In this document: positions 45,440 to 56,757 of the stretch, one piece after another
Position numbering within the stretch: position 1 is the first letter of the stretch
Layout: every line of letters starts with the position of its first letter
NCBI GenBank assembly: GCA_027579435.1
Contig: JANBPK010000770.1
Coordinates: forward strand, 124,001-188,000
Origin: Candolleomyces eurysporus
Taxonomy: Eukaryota > Basidiomycota > Agaricomycetes > Agaricales > Psathyrellaceae
Direction of reading: 5' to 3'
Length of the DNA: 64,000 nt
Position numbers and translations under genes: made by a program
The notes under the pieces: model-generated
Told to the model about the DNA's origin: nothing
Database searches by the model: none
The model's input: only the letters and a program-made list of their open reading frames with translations

Positions 45440-48400
45440 ATGTCTTCAAAACCATCGCTCAGTAGAAAAAGGGCTAGCCGTCCTCATACTAGTGGGCTCG
45501 GAGAGCAATTTTCGTCGCCAAAGCGGAAGCGTCAACCGGATGGAAAGAGGAAGGAGATGAAATCATACATCCACGACCATCGGCACTCACAGATGGAGGA
45601 GAGGATGGCTGCTATAAAGGCGAAGAAGGTTTCCAACGCATCGTCGTCAACCGAGCCAATGGTTGTCGATACGAAAGATCCAGCTGAAGAAGATTGGGTG
45701 TTCGAAGACGACGAAGGCGAGGCACAGAAGCCCAGCGATTGGCAGACCTCCGAACCCGCAGCAGGTGCACCTATGGACGTTGAGCTAGGGCAACCTGATC
45801 GTGCAGATCTCCCCCGTAAACGGCTGGCCCCAGATGAAGCAGCAAATGAGCTGTATGAACGGTGGAAGGCCGTCATCCCTGCCTTGGTTTCCCCCTTCCT
45901 TAAATATCTGGACTCAACGTTGGGCAAGGAGTGGGCGCGCTCGTCCAATTCACTTAGATCGGAATGTACTCAAGGTCCAGAATGCCCCACTACGACGTAC
46001 AATATCACAGGTCTGCTGTTTGCAAGTGAGTATACTTCATTGAGGCCTGGATTGAATCACTCGGGGAATCTAACATTTGCCTCAGACTTTCTACAGTACA
46101 CTGTGACAGTTTGCCAGTGTGAATCTATATGCCATATCCTTGTCCGTAACGGATTATTTCCAACGGCCCCCTTCCTCCCTCGTCAAGCAGTATCAGTAGA
46201 ACTGCTTGACCTTTTCCTAGCACTGACAGAGCGTTCCTCAGACGCTGTGACGGCAATGGCTGCTGCCCTCAATACCACTTATCATATGCGGGGGTTTGTG
46301 GTCGTAAATTCAAAGGTGAGTATGAGAGCACTGGTAAACTAGCCCTGACCCTCACCTCTAATGTTACAGGGCAAGAAAACCAAGGAACCATTCCGTAGAG
46401 GGCTTGGCTATGCCCTCCAATGGTACGACTGCCTCCGCGTTGAAATCGAGAGGGCCAAAGATCAAGCAATTGCCTCAAAATTTGCTGAATTGTTCCAGGT
46501 ACCCAATGGTGTTAACCAGGATCTCGGGCCACTGCCGGCGTCGTCTGGCTCAGAGCAAAGTTCTTTCGCAGAAGAGTGCCACAGAATACTCCAGCTTCGA
46601 TGTGCTGGGTGTTTTGGGGGGGAGAAGTTTNGGCCGTCTATTGGCAGAGTAGGTCCAGTGCCATTTCTACCACACGTCTTACCTCAATCTAACTGCAGCT
46701 GTGCTCTAGTGGAGGGGACATTCATGTAGCTGTAGATGCCAACTTCAACCATCGACATCTACGAAAGGCAGCTAGCTCCCCAAAATTCTACACACCGCAG
46801 TTTTTTNATCTCAAAAGAAGAAGTCGATGCAGTTGGTGAGCGTATTGAGAAGCAGCGCCCGCTGAAGGTTCGTCGCAGCTTTGTGGTGCCAAATGAAGCA
46901 ATCGATTCGTGTCAGGAGGCCCACGAGGCTGGGACAGGGAGCACAGTCAAGACCTCCATGCAGAAGTTTGACATTGGGGGGNCTTGCTGCACTTGTCTGT
47001 CGACACGACATTCCGCTGTTCATTGCCAATGTGGACACACCAGGAGAGCAGCAAAAATATGCAGTCTCACTCATTGAGCACATGTTCAAGCTCCTGCCTC
47101 CAAAAGCCACAGTTGTGGTTCTTTACGATGTTGGGTGCGTGTTAGATCGTAGTGTTGCTCAAGTATGTTTCCATTTTCCTCCATGTTCTCATTTTCTGAT
47201 ATAATCTGCTGCAGTATGAGATGTTTATAGATGGAATAGAAGAGCGGGTGATGTTTGCAACAAGCGTCATGCACTCGTATGTGCATCAGTGGTCATGCCA
47301 GCTTCATTACAACCCAAGGTTGAAGGATGGTCTTGGTTTGACTGATGGAGAGAATGTTGAACGTCTCTGGTCCCGCAGCCGGGGACTGATCCCTGTATGT
47401 CGCAGTTCTGGGGTAAGCTGCTTCTCTTTTTTTACTTTCCTCATTGTACCTAACTTTTACCCAAAATTAGAAGCATCGCAGGGTTTGGCTCATCGACCGT
47501 AAACTCCGGACCATTGCCAAGGAGCTTAAGGAAGAAATGGGATTCTGGATCTCACGGAAACTCAACAAAGGGGTTGTCGAGCAAACAGCAGAGTCTCAAA
47601 AGACCCTGGATGAATGCAACATGGAGGTTGAATTTTTGGAGAAGCAGTGGGCAGACCAGAAGGCAACACAAATCTCAGTCCGCTCCCGTGAGTATTCTCA
47701 CACTAGAAGTAATGAATTTTCAATAATCCTCTGTTCTCTATAAGATGCTCCAGCTCGTTTGAAAACCCACCTTGGCAACATTCTTAACATTCAAACTGAC
47801 ATAAATGAGCTGGAAGCCACTGTTGAAAAAAGTCTTGGCCTCCTGAAGAAAGGTCTGCTCCCCGAGACCTGTCGCCCTGCAATAGGCGACCTTCAAGCTC
47901 AGCTGCAGAAAATAGAAGCAAACGCACAATCACTTTATTCTTCTATCAATGTCTCCAATGAATTTCCTTCTCTAGTTGGCGTCGACTTGGAATTTGTCCG
48001 GAAACTTTACCTTGTTCGTGAAATTAAAGCAAATGTTCAGCGTAAAGCAACAAGTACATTTTGGGAATTCGACAAACTTGATAGGGCAGCAGGAGGCAAG
48101 GATATAGCTCTAGGTGAGTATTCAAATTGTGCTTCCAGAAACAACACATTGGTGACAAACTATTAATGAACTTAGGCACAAAAATGCATCAGCATGTTCG
48201 CTCTGCAATGACAAAGAAGACTGCTGCCCTTACTGCAGCCATAAAGCGATACAACACTGAGTGCCAGTCATTGGCAGCAGTTTCAAAACCTGAATGGAAT
48301 ATTCCCCTTCCTGAACCACTACCAACAAACATGGGTGAACTCAAAACGTGCACCACGTTGATGGAGAATGTATGGATAGAGCCAATACAGGGCGACTCTC

Positions 48401-49891
48401 AACGCTGGGTTCATGACCAAGATGTTCGTGATGGCATTCGTGCCATGCTACGACTTAAAAGGTGTCGTGAGGAGCATCAGAGACTTGGGCGGGAGGCAGA
48501 CAACATGCTGAAGTGGTACAGAAAAGAGCTGAAAGCAATTACTGCTGCAATTAAGGACTCATCAAGTGCGTTTTTGTCCCTTCAATTAGAACAATACCTA
48601 TTTCTTATGTTTAACACAGATGTTCTGCTTGTATCCCAGCTACGCCTCGAATTTGAGGAATTGGCCGGACTGAAGAGCTCCTGGGCTACCAGCCTGGTTA
48701 CGGAGGCATCCTATGAAGCTCATCTCTCCTGTATAGTGCAGGCTGCTGATGGAATTCAGCTAACATGGGCTCCAGTCAAAGTTGCTGATGATTCAATCAA
48801 TGACTCTGAGCTCTCCGCGCCAGTTCTACACATTGATGGTGGAGAGGAGGACGGCTCAACGCTGCCATCAGCTGAAGAGATATGCCTAAATGACCTATTT
48901 GCAGAGCAAGCAGAGCATGAGGGCGAGGTTGCTTTGCAGCCTCTGAACTGCAATTTGACATGGCAAGCACCAGTGAGTTTTGCATTATTCTGACTGTTGC
49001 CATGCACCTCATGCAGCACTCCAGAACTCCTTGCTGCTGGATACAAACCTGCTTGGTGACCTGTCATTCCAGCCCCCCTCTGCTCAAGATGTGTCGTCCA
49101 CTCGTCATTTGTACAGTCCTGCAGGCAAAAAAACTTTTACCTTTGGTACAAGAGAACTGGACCAACTTGCCCGACAGGATGGCAGAATCAACGACGAGTG
49201 CATCAATGGCATTGTTGCATTAATTCAGCAGCGTCTGGACAGCATTTCTAACCTTCATCACCATGCCAAAGAGTGTGCAGTATTTTCAACACACGACCTG
49301 CCTCTGGTCCAATATAGTGCTCAAAACAGCAAAATATGGCGACGAACCTATCGGACGCAGTTTTGGTTGAAGCGCAAATGGATAATACCCATTCATCGAC
49401 CATTTCAAGAGCACTGGGTTGCAGCCGTTGTATTTCTTGACACTCAAACAGTTTNACTTTTTTGATAGCCTTGCACAGGAGCGATCGTGTCGGAGAGAGC
49501 TGCAGGTAGGTGCTTAACCCAACATTGTTGAATTACTTGCCTAATTACAAGTTTCTTCAACCTGCAGCTTGTCATGAAATTTATCAAGTGCCTTGTTGAT
49601 GTTTCAAATGAATACAGTTCCTCCTTTTCTGTTGACTTTGGCAAGAGTTGGAGTGCTCAGCCTCTTGTGGTATGTGTTTTTACATCCGCCACATGTGCCA
49701 TTGATACACATTCAAGTTGATTGTAGGCAAACCCCGTCCAGTCAAATTCATATGATTGTGGCATTTGGGTCATTGCTTTCATTCTTTCAACCCTTCGTGG
49801 GTTCCATGTCCCTTCACTGCATGAATGCAATGTCCCAGCCTTTCGTAGGACTATCTTACAACATGTCCTTTCTCTTCCAGTTTCAGAGTAG
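45440..49891 (+). CDS. KDZ-superfamily transposase with C-terminal Ulp1-like protease domain
   Basis: Multi-exon gene; first exons 45440-46025, 46086-46315, 46370 to about 46640, and last exon 49727-49891. The N-terminus is basic and acidic low complexity; a CxC-type cysteine segment (VTVCQCESICHILVRNGLFP) and RCAGCF follow. The DDE core shows VAVDANFNHRHL (first Asp), VVVLYDVGCVL (second Asp) and GLTDGENVERLWS (Glu), all standard for Kyakuja-Dileera-Zisupton transposases. A long coiled-coil part follows. The end is a C48/Ulp1-like protease: HWVAAVVFLD (His), LFDSLAQ (Asp) and QSNSYDCGIWV (Cys), a complete triad. Ns at 46631, 46807, 46982 and 49455 disturb frames locally, so whether the copy is intact is unclear. 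The gene is CpG-poor compared with the TET/JBP stretch. It should move the element by cut-and-paste. Confidence 0.9.
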
Positions 49892-50339
49892 TTTACGGCA
49901 CCGGTTATTTGGTCAATTTAACAGTTTACTCTCAAATTCTGCAGACTGGTTAGTGCTGTATGTTGCCTGGTTGGGTTTCCTCAAGCTGCAGGGGTAACAT
50001 ATATCAGTTTGCTCTCCACTCGTTAACTCTCGATATCACAAATTCTGCGCGATATTATCTTTTTGGCAGGCACTTTGAAACCGTATATGCAACACTATCA
50101 AGATTTGAGAATATACAAGAGACTAAAATACAACGTCCAAAATGATGCAGGTTGGAGCGGGTTCTAAGTTATATACAAAGGTACAAGAAAGGGAGAGAGT
50201 CCAGAATGATGCGGGCAGTCAGATTCAGGAAGGCGTCTAGGTGATGTTTAAATGCACAAAATAGGGGGAGAGTGGCAGAGGAAGGGTATAAGACAAACTG
50301 TCAAGCATGGACGTGCAACCTGGGGTAAAAGACAGGTGG
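49892..50339. other. intergenic, about 0.45 kb
   Basis: Separates the convergent KDZ gene and the 331-residue gene. No coding sequence is supported. Confidence 0.5.
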
Positions 50340-51387
50340 TCAAACAAGGGCATAGCACGAGCATGGAGAGGAGCAAATCTTGCTGTGGTGGTCGGCATTC
50401 AGAAGGCATTCACAGTGTTGGTGGGGGTGGTATGGCTTGTCCTTGAAGTGCTGGTGAACCTTGCGCCATCGTTTATCCCTGTAATACTTCTGTTTCCATA
50501 CTGGTTGATTGACCATATTGACCGACTGCAACTGTAGAGGTGTGTGAGTGTTGATTTTCAAAGCATAGATGGAGAGGACTTACCATGAGGGTTGTATGCT
50601 GATCAATATCAAGGTCGTCACGCCAGGAGCTCAGGTAGCGGTCCTGCTTAAGAACGAGGGTTTCTGGATCGCTGTTTTCAACAAAGTCCATGAGGTGTGT
50701 GGCAAGATCCTGTTGTTGCGTCGGTTGTTGGAAATGGCTGCCAGGCTGGAGAAACCTACGTACCTCACGGCGCTCCTCAACAGGACGTCTCTGGCCCAGT
50801 TCATCCTCATACGGCACACCCTTCCAAAGGTCAATAACTCGATTGAAGCGGATCCAGAATGCTTCCACTTCACGTGGACCAATTGCCTGTACTTCAACGT
50901 ATCGAGGGGCTAGCCATTCAGCCATTTCTTTGAGGGAAGGCAGAAAGGTGAAAGGCGGCAGAGTGGTGGCGAGAGCACGAGAGATATTTGGGAGGAAAGC
51001 ACAGATGACATTAGTCCGAGCCTTTAACGCTGCATTGTAGTGTCCGTCGCTGGCATAGTTGGTGCGGTTGATGTTGCTTGTGTCAGGAAGGGGGTCGAGC
51101 TCGGCCAGCTCCTCGTCAATTTTCTGGAGTCTTTCACGGTGAGGAATCTGCGCAGCAAGGGTTCGTGAGATGTTCTCCAGGGCTTGAAGTTCCTGCTTTC
51201 TACGGTCTTGCTCAACCAGTGTTTTCAGCATGTTCAGGTGAAAGGCCCTGTCGGGGCAACCAACTAGCTCTGGGCCATATCTTTCAATGAGCTCTTGAAG
51301 CAACTTGGGATCGGGTTCAGGTAAAATAACAATTTTGGGGCTTCTTGGTCGCGACGTTTGAGATTGAGGGTTTCTGTGTGTCGCCAT
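50340..51387 (-). CDS. unrecognised 331-residue protein with Cys/His-rich C-terminus, beside the KDZ transposase
   Basis: Two exons on the minus strand: 51387-50584 and 50531-50340. The N-terminus is Arg/Ser/Pro-rich; the middle is helical and charged (PKLLQELIERYGPELVG, QDRRKQELQALENISRTLAA, MAEWLAPRYVEVQAIGP, VEAFWIRFNRVIDLWKGVPY). Exon 2 is basic and ends with clustered Cys and His (PHQHCECLLNADHHSKIC then SSPCSCY), a possible zinc-binding tail. No catalytic motif, signal peptide or membrane segment is visible. Start 51387 is chosen because the upstream frame to 51789 looks non-coding. Convergent with the KDZ gene, 448 bases apart, so it may be a passenger or second gene of the same element; that link is inference. 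Confidence 0.6.
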
Positions 51388-51840
51388 TTTGGTGGTGCCA
51401 GGTGAGGGTGGTGAAGAAAGAACGGACGGCAACAGCGCACTGGACGGCGTTGACCGGAGCAACGGCTCCGAAGGCCTGGCATTCCTCCTCTCAGTGTCGT
51501 CAAAAAGTGCAGCAATACATTTCAAAAAACACTGCAGCACTGCATGCCAAAAATAGAGAACATAGAAAAAAGAGTATAGTGCTGGTCGTATAGTCAGTAA
51601 GAGGTAATAGGTAGCATGGTCTGTTCCTAGCAAGAAAGGAGGAGGTGAAGCACAAAAAGAGAAATAGAAATAAAGTGCCACCCTGTCCGAACTACTGCTC
51701 TGCAATACCTGCATAATCCCTATCCACGTCCCTGTCCATCTTCGAATGCACTGGGTGCAACCTTCTGCAAATACGGGTCCCCAGCTCACGATCTACGAAG
51801 TGTCCATTCGTAGTGGCGACAAGCACTAATTAATAACTAT

Positions 51841-51975
51841 GAATGCAACCTGGGTTTTAATTAGAAGATGTGTAGCTCCAGCAAGCGTAGAGCTTACCTG
51901 GTCTTGAGTTCAGAAATCCTGCTGATTCTTGAGTGTTGGCGTTTGTCAACCGTATCCTGTTAAACGTCTGGCGTC
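51841..51975 (+). repeat. dispersed repeat, copy A (CpG-depleted)
   Basis: Shares CTCCAGCAAGCGTAG and many further matches with copy B at 53928-54078 in the same orientation. Where the copies differ, copy A often has TG or CA where copy B has CG, for example TGTTGGCGTTTGTCAACC against CGCCGGCGTTCGTCAACC. Confidence 0.7.
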
Positions 51976-53146
51976 ACGGTCGTGCTGGGCAAACACTTGT
52001 GCGTCGACCGCAATAGCCTGCAGGCCCATCAGGAAATTGACTTCAAAGCAGGGGAAAGTTCCTCGCTCCCTAAATATCCGAAGGAAGGCACACTGGTTGA
52101 CGGCCCAACTGCATAAAAAGGGCATGAGTTAGTACCCAAGAAACAGCATTGAGCAATTAAAGGCTTGGCACTCACGAGAACCAAACCTTCGATGGCACAG
52201 TGCGGTAATCTGTTCTTATCCTCCATCGCCAGACGGCCGAAGTGGACTTCGAGGTTTGGCTTTCACTGCTTTAGCTGTCTTTGAGGCAGTCCGCCGTGAT
52301 GACCTTGGGGTCTGTAAAGTCAACGGGTGAGTCAGGAGAATCGATAAAAAAAACGGTATTAGTCTACCTGGGACCACCCAAGCTGCGGTCAAGTCCTTCA
52401 ACGGAATTCGATGCTTCTCGAGAGCGGTTTTAATGGGCGTCTTCGTTGCCTGCCGGAGTTTATCACGAACGGTCTTTGACTGCGTTGGATGGAAACCCGC
52501 TTGAATGAACTCTAATAAAATCATTTTTTCGTTAGCCAAAGCGCACGATAAAGGCAGCAAAAAAACGAGAGGAAAAAATCACTCACCGCCGCCATACTGG
52601 TTCCTTACGTAGGCTCCGCCCACTCTCGCTCCGCGCCATCCTCACTGTCGATGCCGTCATGACCCCGCGAGTTCCTTTGCAGCCCCAACGCCGCACTCGC
52701 ACCTGCCGCAGTTCTCGCCATCCTATCGATCACACGTGTCTCAAAGCTGCTTCAAATCCATGGGGGAGGGGAGGGACACATACCTGATGCGGGTTAAACT
52801 CCATCGAGTCATGCCGCTGCATAAGCTCAGCAAACGGTCGACGCATGACGAAGCCATCCCCACACCAAGCTGTAGCCTCCCTCTCATGGTCCCGGTCAGC
52901 CTCAGACGCATACACGCTCCCGCCGTGCCACACATCTTCCGGAGCGGCTCATCGGCAACTCGGAGCTGCAGAATGCGATGAGAGCCGGCAAAAGAGCGAG
53001 TTGACAGGAGCACTTTGTTTCGTCGAACCTCGGGCACGAAGTCGAGGCCGCCGACTCGCCTAGCAAGTTGCTAGGCTTGTACTCCATGCCAGTCGGAGTC
53101 GCCCATCCAAGCGTCCATGAAGCTGGGCACTCAGGGCCGTTTGTAA

Positions 53147-53497
53147 AGAGTCGAAGAGGGGTTGTGTGCGGACATCGTGGGCGATGGTGGTGAAGGCGGT
53201 GGGTGAGCCTTCGTCCCTGCTGCTGCAGCTTGGCGTCTAGGGGCGGACCTTCCCTGGTCGAGCTTGCCGTACGCCGTTATGGGACGTCTGCCAGTAGCCT
53301 TGAGGCGGTTGGTGAAGAGTCGAGGAGGGATTGTGCGCGGACATCGTGAGCGACGGTGGTGAAGGTGGTGGGTGAGGCTTCGTCCCAGTGGTCGTCGATT
53401 CTGCTGCATCTTGCCGCCCGGGGGCGAATCTTCTCGAGTCGAGCCTGCCGTACGCCGTTGTGGGGCATCCGCCAATAGCCTTGAGGCCGTCCGAAAG
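53147..53497 (+). repeat. imperfect tandem duplication, two units of about 170-180 bases
   Basis: Units begin at about 53147 and 53316 with AGAGTCGA(A/G)GAGGG. Both contain GCGGACATCGTG, GGTGGTGAAGG, CTTCGTCCC, GCCGTACGCCGTT and TAGCCTTGAGGC in the same order. Confidence 0.7.
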
Positions 53498-53927
53498 GGT
53501 GAGACTCGACACGTTGGGGAGCTGAAGCCAGGGCTGCCCCAGGACGCTATGAAGTAGGTGCGAGGCAAGTGGCATGGCTCGATCGCGGCAGAATGTGCCG
53601 CCCACTCTTGGTATGTTCGCTGGAACGTGACGGCCGTTGCATGTTTGATAGGGATGGCGCTGGTGGTGAGTACGAGAGGGAAGGTGCAGCCTCCGACATG
53701 GCGCCGCCGGTGCTGTTGGCGTCGGCAAATTCGTCGGCGAAAGGGCCTTGCAGGCGGCGCTCCACTTGCTTCGGTTGCAGGTCTGCAGCGAAGGGGGCTA
53801 CGGATGCAGCGTCTGTGGGTTTCTATTAGCCAGGCCGACGAGTCCTAAGTCCGCTACGGACCTTCCGTTGGCGATTGAAGCTGGTACGATGGCCGCAGCA
53901 CTTTCGAAGCCGCCACTCAGGAGACCA

Positions 53928-54078
53928 CAAGTGCAGCCTGGGTTTATATTAGAACATGTACGGCTCCAGCAAGCGTAGGACTTGCCTGGTCCTGGGGTCA
54001 GATCTCCTGCCAGTGCTTGAGCGCCGGCGTTCGTCAACCCGAGTCGTATCCCGTTGAACGTTGGGCGCCGCCGTCGAC
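53928..54078 (+). repeat. dispersed repeat, copy B (CpG-rich)
   Basis: Aligns with copy A over about 130 bases, roughly three quarters identical by eye. It ends about 350 bases before the TET/JBP start codon. Confidence 0.7.
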
Positions 54079-54428
54079 CCCGATCTGACTCCGAAGCGGT
54101 TGCTCCGAGCCCCCGGTTCTTGAGCGTGCGTGAGTACATCGCTTCATGCCGTCTAGACATAGAGGTACGCACCGATCGACGTCCTTCAGCGTGTGGTGTG
54201 GTGGTGGTGGTGTCCAGGAAGGCGGCAAGGCCTGAAACGCGCGCGGACAGCATGACCTCACTTTATTCCCACAGTCGTTACGCGCTTTGCTGGCAGTTTC
54301 GCTCGCAGTTTTTGACCCATACTACCGCCGACCAGCAGCTCAAACCCTTCGCGCCTGAGCTTCAACCCTGGAGACGCCGTTGAAGAGCTTGACTTGCTTG
54401 CCACGCTTCTAAAACGCTCTCCTCTGCT

Positions 54429-55983
54429 ATGACTCGCATCTTCGTCGTTCCTGCTACAGATTTCGACCTGCCGGAAGCCCTCCGTCAAGCCACGGCCCTC
54501 AACTGCGAAGATACCGATGAAGACGCCGAGGGAGCTGAGCATGACTCGGGATGCTGCGAGTCGGAAAGCCCAGAGGCCCCAGCTGAGTCTGGGCATGCGG
54601 GGCCGGCGAGGAATGAGGCGCTCCCTGATGCAGTTCGTCCGGTTGCTCTATTCTTCAAGGGATGCGTAGCTCACCTCTGCATAGGCGCAATCTGCAAAGA
54701 ACCGGCGTCGAGCGGCCACACGGCTGCGTAAAAAGGCTCTGCAAGGTCGACAGGTACGCGCACAGGCGGCGCTCAAGCACATGCCGGACCACCCCCTCCT
54801 TACCACGAAGGTCGAATACGTGCAGCTCCCCGCCGCTAGCTGCGGCTACCAGGCCGTGAACGAACGCAAGGGTTGCTCGGGGAGGCGTTATACCGTTGAA
54901 GAGCTTCGTCGTGAGGGTTTCACAGAGATCAAGTGGGACGGAGTGTAAGTTGCGGGAAAACCTTTGCCGCTGCCTTGCTGAATCGCCCCTCTAGAGCATC
55001 TCAGGTGGTAGTCGAAGGAAAGACGGGGAAGATCATGGTCGTCATGGCCGGCCAGCCCGACGATCCTACGTACAAGGCGTGCCAGTTGCGGGCCACTAAC
55101 AAAATCTTGGCGGTCGGGGAGGCGGCAGAATTCACAGCGGAAGAGCTCGATCACAAGCGAGCCTCAAACAGCGCTGCCCTGAACCACGGCGTATTCCACG
55201 GGGTTGGGACTTCTGGCCCCGTTAACCTTTCAAACGGAAGGCGCACCCAGCTGCTAAAGGACCTGGTGAAAGACCCAGACGTTTGCAGAATGGCCTCTTT
55301 CGCAGATGGTAAGCAGCCTGTACCCACCCTTTGATGCCCAAGCACTGGCTGACGCTGGCAATTTTCTTAAAACGCCAGCTTCGTTTAAGACGTGGTCCCC
55401 AGAAGTTTACGAGGAGGTCAAGGCCAAGCTTGGCCAGCTCTACGACCACGATCCCTCCCTCTCGCCGCCCTTCGAGTGCTGCGTACTCCCCTGCGCGGCC
55501 TTCAACTTCGGCCCTCAGGTTTGCTGCAAAGGCCACCGAGATCCAAGCAACCTCCCGCACTCCTGGTGTGCAATCACTGCTCTAGGACAATTCAACTCAG
55601 AGCAAGGAGGGCACCTCGTTATTGAAGAACTTCGCATCTTCATCCAGTTCCCTCCCGGCGCCACCATCCTCATCCCTTCGGCACTCCTCACGCATGGCAA
55701 CACCCCCGTCGGCCAGGGTGAAGTCAGGCTGTCGTTCACTGTATTCTGCCCTGGTGGACTGCTCCGATGGGTCGACAACGGCTTTCAGACCCAGGACGGC
55801 CTACGCAAGAGAGTCAGCAAAAGGGAGTTTAAGGAGAGGATGGGTCTCAAAGAGGTGCGGTGGCAGGAAGGGATGGCCAAAATTTGCACGCTCCAACAAC
55901 TCGTCGAAAAATACACGCCCAAGAAAGAAGACGCCGGCAACGTCAACCTTGGGGCTCCAGGGTTTACTGGAGAGGCCCCTTAG
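54429..55983 (+). CDS. TET/JBP family 2-oxoglutarate-Fe(II) dioxygenase (predicted 5-methylcytosine oxidase)
   Basis: Exons 54429-54632, 54685-54944, 54995-55308 and 55379-55983; 460 residues, an unbroken model. The acidic N-terminus is followed by a basic helical part (KNRRRAATRLRKKALQGRQV), then GVFHGVGTSGP. The catalytic double-stranded beta-helix has HRD at His312-Asp314, SWCAITALGQFN, GGHLVIEELRIFIQFPPGAT, TH at His365 and Arg376 in GEVRLSFTVF, i.e. both Fe ligands of the HxD motif, the distal His and the 2-oxoglutarate-binding Arg. This block order matches fungal TET/JBP proteins, a family expanded in Agaricomycetes and reported together with KDZ transposons. The enzymes oxidise 5-methylcytosine in DNA. 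Located about 4.5 kb from the KDZ gene. High G/C and dense CpG set it apart from the KDZ gene. Activity is predicted, not shown. Confidence 0.92.
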
Positions 55984-56757
55984 GGAGGCCGTTCTGCAGA
56001 AATGCGGGGCTTCACTTCTCAAACCTCTTGCTCCTTTCTGGGCTTTTGCCCGCGTTATTCCTTGAAGCTTCAGCTGCTCCCAGCCGTTCTCTTGGTTCGA
56101 AGCTGTTTTTCTTGCCTGTATATGTAGCTAAACTGGTATGGCATTTTTTTTNGACGCCGCTTAGCCTGCCAGTCTGGCGGTTCAACACACCGCCCTTGCC
56201 ACAAAGCCTTGGCCAATCCTGAAGGCGTTTTCTGACAACTCAAGCGCCCTCTCCCTCAGCGATAAGGCCTTGTAGGTGGGCGGGATTCAAGGCAGCAGGT
56301 GAGCGACATTTCTTTCACAGGAGCCTGATCCATGCGGGATTCTAAATGGGGATTTGGCTGAAACCGCTATATTCAGAAAACAAACATACAGCTTCGCTAG
56401 CTGCTATCTCCAACGCCCCATCGCTGCTGCTGCCCAACCGCTATGCCTCCACCTCCCCCTACCTCCCTTCCTTTACTTTACTGGAGCTGCGCTTTATATG
56501 TCTGGACCTTCGGCCTCAACTTGCTCACACGCCGTGACTGGCTCTCGACAGGGTCGGAAAAATTTCATCTGTCTATTACGCAGTATTTTACGCTCGAATA
56601 GTTGTGTTGGGACATCACTGCTGGCACTATTTCTTGAGCCACAACCCACCCCGTCTTTCTTCCCTACCCCCACCTCTGTACCCATCAATCTTGAACAGCT
56701 TCAGCACGGTGAGTTCTCCCCGTTGTGCACTGAGCAGGCCACTAAACCCCAAGTAGA
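55984..56757. other. intergenic, about 0.77 kb
   Basis: 3' region of the TET/JBP gene and promoter of the next gene on the same strand. An N follows a T-run near 56152. No coding sequence is supported. Confidence 0.5.

Larger units (their letters stand above)
51388..54428. other. 3-kb repeat-bearing interval with no assignable gene
   Basis: Holds two diverged copies of a repeat of about 130-150 bases (51841-51975 and 53928-54078) and a tandem duplication (about 53147-53497). Several open frames of 100-160 codons exist, chiefly because 52.6-54.3 kb is very G/C-rich. A minus-strand frame at 52216-52560 has a helical segment (FHPTQSKTVRDKLRQATKTP) that could be an exon of a small gene, but no complete model is supported. 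Confidence 0.45.

Noticed and set aside
51388..51789. Possible N-terminal extension of the 331-residue gene
   Set aside because: The upstream sequence encodes irregular hydrophobic and Ser/Pro stretches unlike the rest, while the ATG at 51387 gives a sensible basic start.
53131..54261. Overlapping long open frames of up to 163 codons
   Set aside because: Explained by high G+C content and the tandem duplication; frames on both strands are equally open and show no family features.
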